25,965 nt of DNA, taken from NCBI GenBank assembly GCA_030146405.1, contig JASLBS010000016.1, positions 1-25,965 on the forward strand, written 5' to 3'. Shown here piece after piece: positions 1-7,958 of the stretch; within the stretch, counting starts at the first letter, position 1, and every line of letters begins with the position of its first letter. Below the pieces are notes generated by a model. The model was not told the origin of the DNA and ran no database searches. It was given only the letters and a program-made list of their open reading frames with translations. The stretch comes from Arthrobacter sp. GTDB lineage: Bacteria > Actinomycetota > Actinomycetes > Actinomycetales > Micrococcaceae. A program made the position numbers and the translations under genes.

Positions 1-945
1 CTCAGCACCTTCTTCGGCGCCCCCGACGACTACGAGGTGGTGCTCGGCGTCGGTGGTTCCACCGCGTTCTGGGACGTGGCGAGCTTCGGTCTCGTCGACG
101 CGAAGGCGCAGCACCTCTCCTTCGGCGAGTTCGGCTCCAAGTTCGCCGCCGCGACCACCAAGGCTCCCTTCCTCGATGCCTCGAGCATCATCACCTCCGA
201 ACCCGGCAGCCGACCCGATCCGGTGGCGGAAGCGGGCGTCGACACCTACGCCTGGCCGCAGAACGAGACCTCCACGGGTGTCGCCGCCCCGGTGCGGCGG
301 GTTCCGGGTGTCGACGACGGCGCGCTGGTCCTCGTCGACGCGACCTCCGCCGCAGGCGGACTGGACGTCGATGTCGCCCAGTCCGACGTGTACTACTTCG
401 CGCCGCAGAAGAACTTCGCGTCCGACGGTGGTCTGTGGCTGGGCCTCTTCTCCCCCGCCGCGCTGGAACGTGCCGCCCGGATCAGCACCGGGGACAGGTG
501 GATACCGGACTTCCTCGACCTGCAGACCGCGATCGACAACTCACGGCTCAACCAGACCTACAACACGCCGTCCCTCTCCACACTGGTGACGCTCGATGCG
601 CAGGTGCAGTGGCTCAACGCGCAGGGCGGCCTCCCGTTCGCCGCCGCCCGCACCGCCGATTCGGCCGGCAGGCTCTACGCGTGGGCCGAGAGCTCAGCGG
701 TGGCCAGCCCCTACGTGACCCGCCCGGAGCACCGCTCCAACGTGATCGTGACCATCGATTTCGTCGACGGCGTGGACGCTGCGCGAATCGCGGCCATCCT
801 GCGTGCCAACGGGATCGTGGACGTGGAACCGTACCGCAAACTGGGCCGCAACCAGCTGCGGGTCGCCACCTTCGTGGCCATCGAGCCCGACGACGTCTCG
901 GCGCTGATCACCTGCATCGACCACGTCATCGAGACCCTGCTCTAG
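1..945 (+). CDS. serC: Phosphoserine aminotransferase, C-terminal part (5' end outside window)
   Basis: PLP-dependent transaminase of serine synthesis that interconverts 3-phosphohydroxypyruvate and O-phosphoserine with glutamate as amino donor; cytosolic. The reading frame is open from base 1, so the start is missing. About 314 residues remain, and the actinobacterial enzyme is about 370 long. The PLP-binding lysine is visible in the motif YFAPQKNFASDGG (Lys codon 409-411), and later blocks such as NQTYNTPSLSTL and EPYRKLGRNQLRVA are nearly identical to what I recall of mycobacterial SerC. The stop TAG at 943-945 shares the tetranucleotide CTAG with the stop of the convergent transporter gene, so there is no room for a terminator between them. 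Identification is firm; only the N-terminus is unseen. Confidence 0.95.
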   Translation, partial: LSTFFGAPDDYEVVLGVGGSTAFWDVASFGLVDAKAQHLSFGEFGSKFAAATTKAPFLDASSIITSEPGSRPDPVAEAGVDTYAWPQNETSTGVAAPVRRVPGVDDGALVLVDATSAAGGLDVDVAQSDVYYFAPQKNFASDGGLWLGLFSPAALERAARISTGDRWIPDFLDLQTAIDNSRLNQTYNTPSLSTLVTLDAQVQWLNAQGGLPFAAARTADSAGRLYAWAESSAVASPYVTRPEHRSNVIVTIDFVDGVDAARIAAILRANGIVDVEPYRKLGRNQLRVATFVAIEPDDVSALITCIDHVIETLL

Positions 946-2234
946 GACCCCTGGTCCCCGCTCCCGGGTTCCTGGTCGTCGCCCTCGTGGGTGAGACGGA
1001 GACGCCGAGGAGCGGAGCGGTCGTAGCGCAGGCGGACCTCGTGGAAGCGCCAGGCCCAGAAGATACCGACGGCGGCAGCGAGGAGGCCGGCCGCTGACGC
1101 CACCCCGAGGCTCCACCGGGGGCCGAACATGTCGGAGACCCAGCCCACCACCGGCGCACCCAACGGGGTACCGCCGAGGAAGATCGCGAAGTAGAGCGCC
1201 ATGACACGGCCGCGCATCACCGGCGTGGTGGTGGTCTGCACGTAGGCGTTGGCGCTGGTCATCAGAGTCAGCGCGAACAGGCCCACCGGCACGAGGGCCA
1301 GACCGAAGAGCCACACGTTGGGAGCCAGCGCCGCCGCGATGCAGGCGACCCCGAAGGCCGCCGATGCGCCGAAGACGAAGCGCAGGCGTGGGCGGTCGCG
1401 CCTGGCCGAGAGGAGCGCGCCCGCCACCGAGCCCACGGCCATGACGGAGGAGAGCACGCCGAAGACACCGGCGTCCTGCCCGAACTCCGTGCGTGCCATC
1501 GCTGCGATGTAGACGGCGAAGTTCAGGCCGAAGGTCCCCACGATGAAGATCGCGAGCATCACCACCATGAGGTCGGGACGCTGCCGGACATAGCTGAATC
1601 CGGCCCGGATCCGGCCCTTGCCCGGGGCTGATCGCGGCTGTGGATTGAGTTCGGAGCTCCGCATCGCGATCAGGACGTAGACCATCGCCCCGAACGTGAG
1701 GGCGTTGATGAGGAACACCCAGCCGGGGCCGACGCCGGCCGTCAGTAGGCCCGCGACCGCCGGCCCGATCATGCGCGCACCGTTGAAGGATGCACTGTTC
1801 AGCGCCACGGCGTTCGGGAGGTAGTCGTCGCGCACAAGCTCGGACACGAAGGCCTGACGCGCGGGCGCATCGAAGGCGGAGACGACGCCGAGGGCCAGCG
1901 CGAAGGCATAGACGTGCCAGAGGACGGCGACGTCGAGGAGCACCATCAGGCCGAGGCCGATCCCCAGGAGGGCCATGGCCACCTGCGTGCACGCGAGGAG
2001 CTTGCGCCGATCGACGGAGTCCGCCACCAGGCCCGCCCAGGGAGCGATCACGAGTTGCGGCCCGAGCTGGAGGGCCATGACGATCCCGAGCGCCGAGGCG
2101 TTCTGCTCGGTCAGGATGTCGTAGACCAGCCAGTCCTGGGCGGTGCGCTGCATCCAGGTGCCGATGTTGGAGATCAGCGCCCCGACGAACCAGAGCCGGT
2201 AGTTGTGGATACCGAGGGACCGGAAGGTGCTCAC
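942..2234 (-). CDS. MFS transporter, EntS/MFS_3-type exporter
   Basis: Integral membrane protein of 430 residues with about 12 hydrophobic segments, the usual MFS size. The segment AGLVADSVDRRKLL, about 70 residues in, is the MFS motif A loop between TM2 and TM3. The opening (LWFVGALISNIGTWMQRTAQDWLVYDIL) is typical of the MFS_3 / enterobactin-exporter-like group, which contains proton-driven drug or siderophore exporters; the substrate cannot be read from sequence. Translation starts with GTG at 2234, preceded by a purine-rich ribosome site (GGAGGGGGAGG) a few bases upstream. The stop of the upstream DUF3027 gene is 28 bp away, so the two are probably co-transcribed. The C-terminus is short and charged (HEGDDQEPGSGDQGS). 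The family is confident, the substrate unknown. Confidence 0.9.
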   Translation of the reverse strand: MSTFRSLGIHNYRLWFVGALISNIGTWMQRTAQDWLVYDILTEQNASALGIVMALQLGPQLVIAPWAGLVADSVDRRKLLACTQVAMALLGIGLGLMVLLDVAVLWHVYAFALALGVVSAFDAPARQAFVSELVRDDYLPNAVALNSASFNGARMIGPAVAGLLTAGVGPGWVFLINALTFGAMVYVLIAMRSSELNPQPRSAPGKGRIRAGFSYVRQRPDLMVVMLAIFIVGTFGLNFAVYIAAMARTEFGQDAGVFGVLSSVMAVGSVAGALLSARRDRPRLRFVFGASAAFGVACIAAALAPNVWLFGLALVPVGLFALTLMTSANAYVQTTTTPVMRGRVMALYFAIFLGGTPLGAPVVGWVSDMFGPRWSLGVASAAGLLAAAVGIFWAWRFHEVRLRYDRSAPRRLRLTHEGDDQEPGSGDQGS

Positions 2235-2262
2235 GCCCCTCCCCCTCCGTCCGGCCCGGACG

Positions 2263-2868
2263 TCACTCGGAGTCGGACTGTTCCGCGACCTCGTCGGCTC
2301 CCGCGTCGGTTGCGTCGCCGGACCCGGCGGGTACCGGCACCTCGGCGTCGGCCGGCGATTCGCCGTCGGTCACCACGGGTGCACCCTCGGCCCCGTCCGA
2401 GGTCTCGAGGGGACCGGCCGTGGTGGCCGGTACGCCCTCCTGCCCGGTGGGCTGCTCGTCGGGCTGCGAGTCCTCGGGCCTCACCCGCTCGGACCACGGC
2501 AACCACTCGGGCGCGAGGAGGGAGTCCGCCGAAGGCAACAGGCCCACCTCGCACACCGTCACGTCCTTGCTGCGTGCCACGCGCGCCACCGTGGCGTACC
2601 ACTGCCAACCTCCGTACCCGGGGACGAAGGCCTCGAAACGGTGGGTGACGAGACGCTCCCCCTCGATCACGGCAGAGACGTGACGTCCCACCTGCGCCTC
2701 GGGAGCCACATCGAGCACCCCGAGGCGGGCACGTTCGGAAGCTGCTTCGAGAACCGAGTCGGTCTTGGGAATCCTTCGGGAAGCACGCGGCTTCCGTGGC
2801 GCTTCCGCGAGCACCGCATCGTCGGAGGACGGAGCCGCGCCATCGGTGTCCGGGGTGGAGGAGATCAT
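2263..2868 (-). CDS. DUF3027 family protein
   Basis: A 201-residue soluble actinobacterial protein of unknown function. The core (about residues 35-135) carries the family pattern HRFEAFVPGYGGWQWYATVARVAR, followed by LLPSADSLLAPEWLPWSERVRPED, which I recognise as DUF3027. The last 65 residues are acidic, Ala/Pro/Glu-rich and probably disordered. It lies 9 bp downstream of the cold-shock gene and upstream of the MFS gene, all on the minus strand. The start ATG at 2868 has no clear Shine-Dalgarno, but a TAGGCT box lies exactly six bases before it, so it may be translated from a leaderless transcript as well as from csp read-through. Family assignment is good; function unknown. Confidence 0.85.
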   Translation of the reverse strand: MISSTPDTDGAAPSSDDAVLAEAPRKPRASRRIPKTDSVLEAASERARLGVLDVAPEAQVGRHVSAVIEGERLVTHRFEAFVPGYGGWQWYATVARVARSKDVTVCEVGLLPSADSLLAPEWLPWSERVRPEDSQPDEQPTGQEGVPATTAGPLETSDGAEGAPVVTDGESPADAEVPVPAGSGDATDAGADEVAEQSDSE

Positions 2869-2874
2869 GCGAAA

Positions 2875-2880
2875 AGCCTA
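2875..2880 (-). promoter_or_regulatory. Candidate leaderless -10 box (TAGGCT) for the DUF3027 gene
   Basis: TAGGCT ends six bases before the DUF3027 ATG, which would place the transcription start at or next to the start codon. Its first three bases are the TAG stop codon of the cold-shock gene. No convincing -35 is seen. Confidence 0.4.
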
Positions 2881-3261
2881 CGCGTCGAGGTCGTCGGCAA
2901 CGGCCCGGAGCACGGCGGCGACCTTCGAGGCGTGGGACTTGTCGGGGTAGCGTCCCTTCCTGAGACCGTTGGACACGGCGTCCAGGAGCTTGATGAGGTC
3001 CTCGGTGATCACGGCCATGTCGTCGGCGCTCTTGCGGGTGGCCTTCGCCACCGACGGGGCCTGTTCGAGGATGCGCGCGGAGAGTGCCTGCAGGCCACGG
3101 CGACCGTCGGCCACCCCGAACTCGAGCTTGGTCCCCACCTTCACCTCGGTGACGCCGGCGGGGAGCGCGGAGGCGTGCAGGAACACTTCCTTGCCGTCGT
3201 CGGTGGCCACGAAACCGAAACCCTTGTCCGTGTCGAACCATTTGACCTTGCCGATGGGCAC
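2878..3261 (-). CDS. Cold-shock domain protein with C-terminal extension
   Basis: A 127-residue protein. Residues 1-67 form a CspA-type cold-shock domain with both nucleic-acid-binding motifs visible: RNP1 KGFGFV and RNP2 VFLHAS. It should bind single-stranded RNA/DNA and act as an RNA chaperone or antiterminator in the cytoplasm. The next 60 residues (from about ARILEQAPSV) are a predicted helical extension ending AAVLRAVADDLDA, nearly doubling the usual 65-70 residue CspA length; such longer forms occur in actinobacteria. The start is GTG at 3261, behind AGAAGAGGT. About 110 bp separate it from the nearest AT-rich promoter-like element, so the mRNA may have a long leader, as cold-shock mRNAs often do (inference). 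It heads the minus-strand group csp - DUF3027 - MFS. Confidence 0.92.
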   Translation of the reverse strand: MPIGKVKWFDTDKGFGFVATDDGKEVFLHASALPAGVTEVKVGTKLEFGVADGRRGLQALSARILEQAPSVAKATRKSADDMAVITEDLIKLLDAVSNGLRKGRYPDKSHASKVAAVLRAVADDLDA

Positions 3262-3374
3262 GTTGATTACCTCTTCTTAGCTGTACCGGGCCGCGAGCGC
3301 CGACGGTCGTGGTCCCGGGTGTCGCGGTACCCTCTGGTGCCGTGCGCACTGCCCCGGGAAAGTCTGTGTCTTCT

Positions 3375-3384
3375 AGGGTATAAC
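3375..3384. promoter_or_regulatory. AT-rich, possibly bidirectional -10 element
   Basis: The near-palindrome GGTATAACC lies in the 169-bp divergent gap between csp and the small membrane protein gene. Read on plus it offers TATAAC (3379-3384), on minus TACCCT or TATACC. No good -35 is seen on either strand, so this is a weak call based on position and on being the only AT-rich patch in the gap. Confidence 0.25.
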
Positions 3385-3430
3385 CTCGGCGACGGTCTCC
3401 CTGCCGTGGTTCTTGTACCCTGAGAGGGCT

Positions 3431-3721
3431 ATGATCCCTGACGAACCGGCATCCCGCCCTTCCGCCGACCACTCCGCGGGACACTCCGCACCGTCCGGCC
3501 GCGCGGAGCCCTCGTCGAGGGCGCGGCTCATGGTCATGGTGCTCGCTGTCGTCTTCGCTGGTATCGGGCTGCTGTCCCTCGCCGCGATCCTCACCACCGC
3601 GTTCCTCCAGGGGACGGTCTGGCCGGGCTTCGTGCTCGCCACCTACCTGTGTCTCCCGATCGCCTTCCTGCTCATGATGTCGCTGGTGCTCTGGTCCGTC
3701 CGCACGCGGCGGCGCTCCTGA
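3431..3721 (+). CDS. Small membrane protein, two predicted helices
   Basis: I do not recognise the family. The start ATG at 3431 has GAGAGG a few bases upstream and gives 96 residues; a TTG 18 bases further up is possible but less likely. The first 30 residues are hydrophilic and Pro/Ser/Ala-rich (MIPDEPASRPSADHSAGHS...). Then come two hydrophobic segments, about residues 33-57 (LMVMVLAVVFAGIGLLSLAA) and 64-88 (GFVLATYLCLPIAFLLMMSL), and a basic end RTRRRS, which suggests both termini are cytoplasmic. It sits between divergent csp and the helicase-associated gene on the same strand, with 88 bp to the latter's start. No function can be assigned. Confidence 0.7.
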   Translation: MIPDEPASRPSADHSAGHSAPSGRAEPSSRARLMVMVLAVVFAGIGLLSLAAILTTAFLQGTVWPGFVLATYLCLPIAFLLMMSLVLWSVRTRRRS

Positions 3722-3796
3722 TCCTCGGCGTACCGGCCCGTTCCGTACCCTCCGGGCCCTCCCGCAGCGTCCGGTCCGGGTGTCGGTGCCGCTGGG

Positions 3797-3802
3797 TAAT
3801 CT
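3797..3802 (+). promoter_or_regulatory. Candidate leaderless -10 box (TAATCT)
   Basis: TAATCT ends four bases before GTG (3807) and seven before ATG (3810) of the helicase-associated gene, with no Shine-Dalgarno between. The spacing fits initiation at the start codon itself. No clear -35. Confidence 0.4.
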
Positions 3803-3809
3803 TGACGTG

Positions 3810-6251
3810 ATGTCCGCAATCCGAGCACTGGCCGAGCAGCTGGCACGACGGAGTGATGACGAACTGCGCCGGCTCCTGTCGGTGCGGCCCGATCTCATCC
3901 TTCCCCCGGTGCCGGATTTCGCCGCGCTCTCCGCGCGTGCCTCCACCCGGGTGAGCGTGCAGCGTGCACTCGACAACCTGTCCAGGCCCCAGCTGCAGGT
4001 CCTGGAGGCACTGGTGGTCCTGGACGAGGATCACGCCGACCCCGTGTCGCGGGAACGCCTCGCCGGCGCTTTCACCACTGCACGGGCGGAGGCACTGGAC
4101 GAACTGCTTGCCGAGCTCGTGCAGCGCGCCCTCGTGGTGCTCACGGGGTCGGGGGCAATGCTCCCGGTCGGGGCGCTTGCGGAGGCACTCGGCCCCTACC
4201 CGGCGGGGCTCGGCCGCCCGTTCCGCACGCTCGCCCGGACCGTCCCGGGCTTCGGGCACGCACTCGTCCAGGCCCTGGAACTGACCGACCCCGGTTCCCG
4301 TGCCGAGGGCACATCCACAGCCACGTCCGCATCGGCGGCGTGTGTGCTGGATGGTACGACTGCGGATCCGGAAGCCTGGCGCCGCCTACTGGCGGAAGCG
4401 CCGGAGGAGGCCGTCGCCCTGCTGTCCCGATTGAGGGAGACGCCCGTCGGCACGACGGCAACAGGCGTGCGCGGTGAGTCGGCGGCCTCCCCCGCCGTCC
4501 GCTGGCTGCTGGACCGTTGCCTGCTGGCGCCCCTCGACGCCCTGCACGTGGAACTGCCGCGCGGCGTCGGGCAGGCTCTGCGCGGTGGTGCCGTGTTCGA
4601 CTCCCTGGAGATCTCCCCTCCCGCCGTCGCCGAGCGGAGCACCCGGGTCTCCCTCCGGGACAACGCGGCCTTCGGGGCCATCGCGGAGACCCTCCGGCTC
4701 GTCAGCGCCCTCCTCCGCCTGGCTGCGGCGACACCGGTGGCGACACTGCGTTCCGGTGGTGTCGGGGTGCGGGAGTTGAAGCGTGTCCGTGAGGCGCTGG
4801 GCTGCGCCGACGGTGAGGCCGCCTGGTTGCTGGAACTCGCCGCAGCCGCGTGGCTGCTGTCCCTGGATCCCGATGATTCCCGCTGGAAGGTTCCCGGGCT
4901 GGACGCCTGGGAGAGCCTGGAGCGGGAGTCCCAGTGGCTCCTCCTCGTCGAGGGGTGGCTGGCCCTGGACCGCGCGCCGGCCCTGGTCGGTTCCAGGTTG
5001 CCGGACGGCACCGCGGTCAACGCCCTGGCCGCCGAGGCCTCCCGGCCCGACGCGCCGCTGGTGCGACGGCGCCTGCTGTCCATCGCCGTCGAGGTCGCCG
5101 ACGGCGCCGAGCCGTCCCGGGCATCGTCCGGCGCGCAGGACGGTCCGACGACGGTTCCCGTGCTCACCGAGCACGCCGCGGTGGCGCTCGCCACGTGGCA
5201 CCAGCCGCGCCTGCACCGACGATTCTCCCGTCTGCTCCCGGGCATGTCGAACGAGGCTGCGGCGCTCGGGCTGACCGGCGGTGGCGCCCTCACGGAGGCG
5301 GGCCGGTCGATCGCCGAGGGGCGCCTCGAGGACGCTGCACGGGGCGTCCGCGAGGCGCTGCCGGACGCGGTGTCCCAGGTGGTGCTGCAGGCGGACCTGA
5401 CCGCCGTGGCCCCCGGCTACCTCCGACCGGGAGTGGCGCGCGGCATGGCACGCCTGGCGACGCCCGAGGGTCAGGGACCGGCCACCACGTTCAGGTTCTC
5501 CGCCGATTCCCTCCGTACCGCCCTCGATGCCGGGGAGGATGCAGCGTCGATCGTCGCCTTCCTGCGGACCCATTCGGCCACGGAGATCCCGCAGGCTCTC
5601 GCCTATCTGATCGAGGACACGGCCGCCCGCCACGGGATCGTGCGCGTGGGACGCGCCGGAAGCTATCTGCGCACCGAGGACGACGCCGTCATCGGTGCGG
5701 TCCTCGCGGATCCGCGCGCCGCCGTGCTCGGACTCCTCCAGGTGGCACCGACGGTCGTCATCTCTCCGGCCTCACCCCAGGAGCTGTCTGCGCTGCTGCG
5801 CGATCTCGGCTTCGCGGCGGCGTCGGACGCGGTCGCCCCGGTCGCGCAGACCGTCGGCGCCGGCCCGCCGTCGACGGTCACCGCCCCGGGTACTCCCCGG
5901 GACCCGTTCCGGTCGCGGCTCAATCCGTGGTCGGTCGCCGAGGAGGAGATCGAGGCCCAGCTGGTCACCCTGCGATCCGATCGCGCCGGTGCACCGGACG
6001 GAGCGTCGATGTCCGACGGCGAGACCCTCCTGGGGTTGGAGACGCTGAGGTCCGCCATCCGCTCACGCAGTCGGATCCGCCTCGGCACCGCGGACAGCGA
6101 GGGGAATCACGTGCGCCAGGTCCTTGTTCCACTCTCCGTGTCCGGCGGGCGCCTGCGGGTGTTCGATCCGGAGAAGCAGGTCGAGAGAGTCGTGTCCGTA
6201 CACCGCGTCATGGACGTGGAGATCCTCGAAGGGAACCCCGCAGATGGTTGA
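3810..6251 (+). CDS. Helicase-associated protein (Helicase_C_3 domain, WYL-like tail), XPB partner
   Basis: A large protein of 813 residues, the type encoded directly before the XPB helicase in many actinobacteria (compare Rv0862c). No Walker A or DEAD box is visible, so it is not itself a helicase. The first half is Leu/Ala/Arg-rich and helical. Around residues 520-640 the stretch beginning VVLQADLTAVAPGYL matches the Helicase_C_3 / XPB N-terminal-like fold. The end (about 735-808, LLGLETLRSAIRSRSRIRLG to RVVSVHRVMDVEIL) looks like a WYL-type ligand or nucleic-acid binding module; that part is inference. I start it at ATG 3810, with GTG 3807 or 3780 as alternatives. Its stop overlaps the start of the helicase gene by 8 bp, implying translational coupling and a stoichiometric partner role in DNA repair. 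Confidence 0.88.
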   Translation: MSAIRALAEQLARRSDDELRRLLSVRPDLILPPVPDFAALSARASTRVSVQRALDNLSRPQLQVLEALVVLDEDHADPVSRERLAGAFTTARAEALDELLAELVQRALVVLTGSGAMLPVGALAEALGPYPAGLGRPFRTLARTVPGFGHALVQALELTDPGSRAEGTSTATSASAACVLDGTTADPEAWRRLLAEAPEEAVALLSRLRETPVGTTATGVRGESAASPAVRWLLDRCLLAPLDALHVELPRGVGQALRGGAVFDSLEISPPAVAERSTRVSLRDNAAFGAIAETLRLVSALLRLAAATPVATLRSGGVGVRELKRVREALGCADGEAAWLLELAAAAWLLSLDPDDSRWKVPGLDAWESLERESQWLLLVEGWLALDRAPALVGSRLPDGTAVNALAAEASRPDAPLVRRRLLSIAVEVADGAEPSRASSGAQDGPTTVPVLTEHAAVALATWHQPRLHRRFSRLLPGMSNEAAALGLTGGGALTEAGRSIAEGRLEDAARGVREALPDAVSQVVLQADLTAVAPGYLRPGVARGMARLATPEGQGPATTFRFSADSLRTALDAGEDAASIVAFLRTHSATEIPQALAYLIEDTAARHGIVRVGRAGSYLRTEDDAVIGAVLADPRAAVLGLLQVAPTVVISPASPQELSALLRDLGFAAASDAVAPVAQTVGAGPPSTVTAPGTPRDPFRSRLNPWSVAEEEIEAQLVTLRSDRAGAPDGASMSDGETLLGLETLRSAIRSRSRIRLGTADSEGNHVRQVLVPLSVSGGRLRVFDPEKQVERVVSVHRVMDVEILEGNPADG

Positions 6252-7899
6252 CGGGCCGCTGATCGTCCAGAGCGACAAGACCATCCTGCTCGAGGTGGAC
6301 CACGAGCAGGCCACCGAGGCGCGGCACGCGATCGCCGCGTTCGCCGAGCTGGAGCGCGCCCCGGAGCACGTGCACAGCTACCGGCTCACGCCGCTGGGCC
6401 TGTGGAACGCCCGAGCCGCAGGGCTGGACGCCGAGCAGGTCCTCGACACCCTCCTCCAGTACTCCCGTTTCCCGGTACCCCACGCCCTGCTCGTCGACAT
6501 CGAGGACACGATGTCACGCTACGGGCGCCTCCGCCTGGAGAAGGACCCGCAGCACGGACTCGTGCTGCGCACCTCGGACTACCCCGTGCTCGAGGAGGTC
6601 CTGCACGCCAAGAAGATCGAGCCCCTGCTGGGGCCCAGGATCGACGGCGAAACGGTGGTGGTCCATTCCTCGCAGCGCGGGCAGCTCAAGCAGCTCCTGC
6701 TCAAGCTCGGATGGCCGGCGGAGGACTTCGCGGGCTACGTGGACGGCACCCCGCACCCGATCGTGCTGCGGGAGGACGGCTGGTCGCTGCGACCATACCA
6801 GCAGCTCGCGGTGGAGAACTTCTGGTCCGGTGGCTCGGGCGTCGTCGTCCTGCCGTGCGGTGCGGGTAAGACGCTCGTCGGAGCTGCCGCCATGGCCACG
6901 AGCAAGACCACCACCCTCATCCTCGTCACCAACACCGTGTCCGCCCGGCAGTGGAAGGACGAGCTCCTCAGACGCACATCCCTCACCGAGGACGAGATCG
7001 GCGAGTACTCGGGTGCGGTGAAGGAGGTGCGGCCGGTGACCATCGCCACTTACCAGGTCCTCACCACCAAGCGCGGGGGCCTCTATCCGCATCTCGAACT
7101 GCTCGACGCGAACGACTGGGGCCTTGTGATCTACGACGAGGTGCATCTCCTCCCCGCCCCGATCTTCAAGATGACCGCGGACCTCCAGGCCCGGCGGAGG
7201 CTCGGGCTCACCGCGACGCTCGTCCGCGAGGACGGGCGCGAGGGCGAGGTGTTCTCGCTGATCGGCCCGAAGCGTTACGACGCCCCCTGGAAGGACATCG
7301 AGGCGCAGGGGTACATCGCACCGGCGGACTGCGTGGAGGTCCGGGTGGACCTGCCGCGGGACGAGCGGGTGGCGTACGCGATGGCCGACGACGGCGACAA
7401 GTACCGCCTGTGTGCCACCTCCGACACGAAGTCGGGCGTGGTGGAGAGACTCGTGGCCGCGCACCGCGACGATCAGCTGCTCGTGATCGGCCAGTACATC
7501 GACCAGCTCGACGACCTCGCGGAGCGGCTCCAGGCGCCCGTGATCAAGGGGGACACGTCCGTGAAGGAGCGGCAACGATTGTTCGACGCCTTTCGGAAGG
7601 GCGACGTGAAGGTACTCGTGGTGTCCAAGGTGGCGAACTTCTCCATCGATCTCCCCGAGGCGTCGGTGGCCGTCCAGGTCTCGGGCTCGTTCGGCTCGCG
7701 GCAGGAGGAGGCCCAGCGCCTCGGCCGCCTGCTCCGGCCCAAGTCCGACGGACGGGCGGCGCGCTTCTACACCGTGGTGGCGCGCGACACCCTGGACCAG
7801 GACTTCGCGGCCAAGCGCCAGCGCTTCCTCGCCGAGCAGGGCTATGCCTACCGGATCCTCGATGCGGCCGCGATACCGGACTCCACCTCTACCGAGTAG
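6244..7899 (+). CDS. DNA repair helicase XPB (Ercc3-like)
   Basis: SF2 3'-5' DNA helicase homologous to the eukaryotic and archaeal nucleotide excision repair and TFIIH subunit XPB. The 551 residues match the usual bacterial length. An N-terminal damage-recognition-like domain (1-180) precedes helicase domain 1, with Walker A LPCGAGKT (Lys209), the DEVH box (298-301), and the XPB-specific RED loop in LVREDGREGEVFSLIG. Domain 2 contains SGSFGSRQEEAQRLGRLLRP (motifs V/VI), and the thumb region is in between. The C-terminus (DTLDQDFAAKRQRFLAEQGYAYRIL) is characteristic of bacterial XPB. The start ATG at 6244 lies inside the end of the preceding gene. Its role in bacteria is not settled; the paired upstream gene suggests a two-protein machine. 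Confidence 0.95.
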   Translation: MVDGPLIVQSDKTILLEVDHEQATEARHAIAAFAELERAPEHVHSYRLTPLGLWNARAAGLDAEQVLDTLLQYSRFPVPHALLVDIEDTMSRYGRLRLEKDPQHGLVLRTSDYPVLEEVLHAKKIEPLLGPRIDGETVVVHSSQRGQLKQLLLKLGWPAEDFAGYVDGTPHPIVLREDGWSLRPYQQLAVENFWSGGSGVVVLPCGAGKTLVGAAAMATSKTTTLILVTNTVSARQWKDELLRRTSLTEDEIGEYSGAVKEVRPVTIATYQVLTTKRGGLYPHLELLDANDWGLVIYDEVHLLPAPIFKMTADLQARRRLGLTATLVREDGREGEVFSLIGPKRYDAPWKDIEAQGYIAPADCVEVRVDLPRDERVAYAMADDGDKYRLCATSDTKSGVVERLVAAHRDDQLLVIGQYIDQLDDLAERLQAPVIKGDTSVKERQRLFDAFRKGDVKVLVVSKVANFSIDLPEASVAVQVSGSFGSRQEEAQRLGRLLRPKSDGRAARFYTVVARDTLDQDFAAKRQRFLAEQGYAYRILDAAAIPDSTSTE

Positions 7900-7902
7900 G
7901 AC

Positions 7903-7934
7903 GTGAGGTCCCAGCGAGTCTCCAGAGACCTCAC
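7903..7934 (+). terminator. Hairpin between XPB gene and response regulator (terminator or operator)
   Basis: GTGAGGTC at 7903-7910 is perfectly complementary to GACCTCAC at 7927-7934, with a 16-base loop. It starts four bases after the XPB stop, as a terminator would, but has no T-run. The right arm also covers the -35 zone of the following regulator gene, so it could be an operator instead. Confidence 0.4.
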
Positions 7935-7946
7935 AGGCAACGCGCG

Positions 7947-7952
7947 GATACT
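7947..7952 (+). promoter_or_regulatory. Candidate leaderless -10 box (GATACT) of the two-component operon
   Basis: GATACT ends six bases before the GTG start of the response regulator, and no Shine-Dalgarno is present. This is the spacing expected for a leaderless actinobacterial mRNA. A -35 is not evident. Confidence 0.45.
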
Positions 7953-7958
7953 GATGGG

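Noticed and set aside
2231..3976. A 581-codon minus-strand open frame across csp, DUF3027 and the intergenic region
   Set aside because: It overlaps three well-supported genes out of frame, and its translation is Arg/Gly-rich without any domain.
7924..7934. Possible PhoP box (TCACAG)
   Set aside because: Only one half-site is present; the mycobacterial PhoP site needs a direct repeat seven bases long, which I could not find here or before the WXG100 gene.
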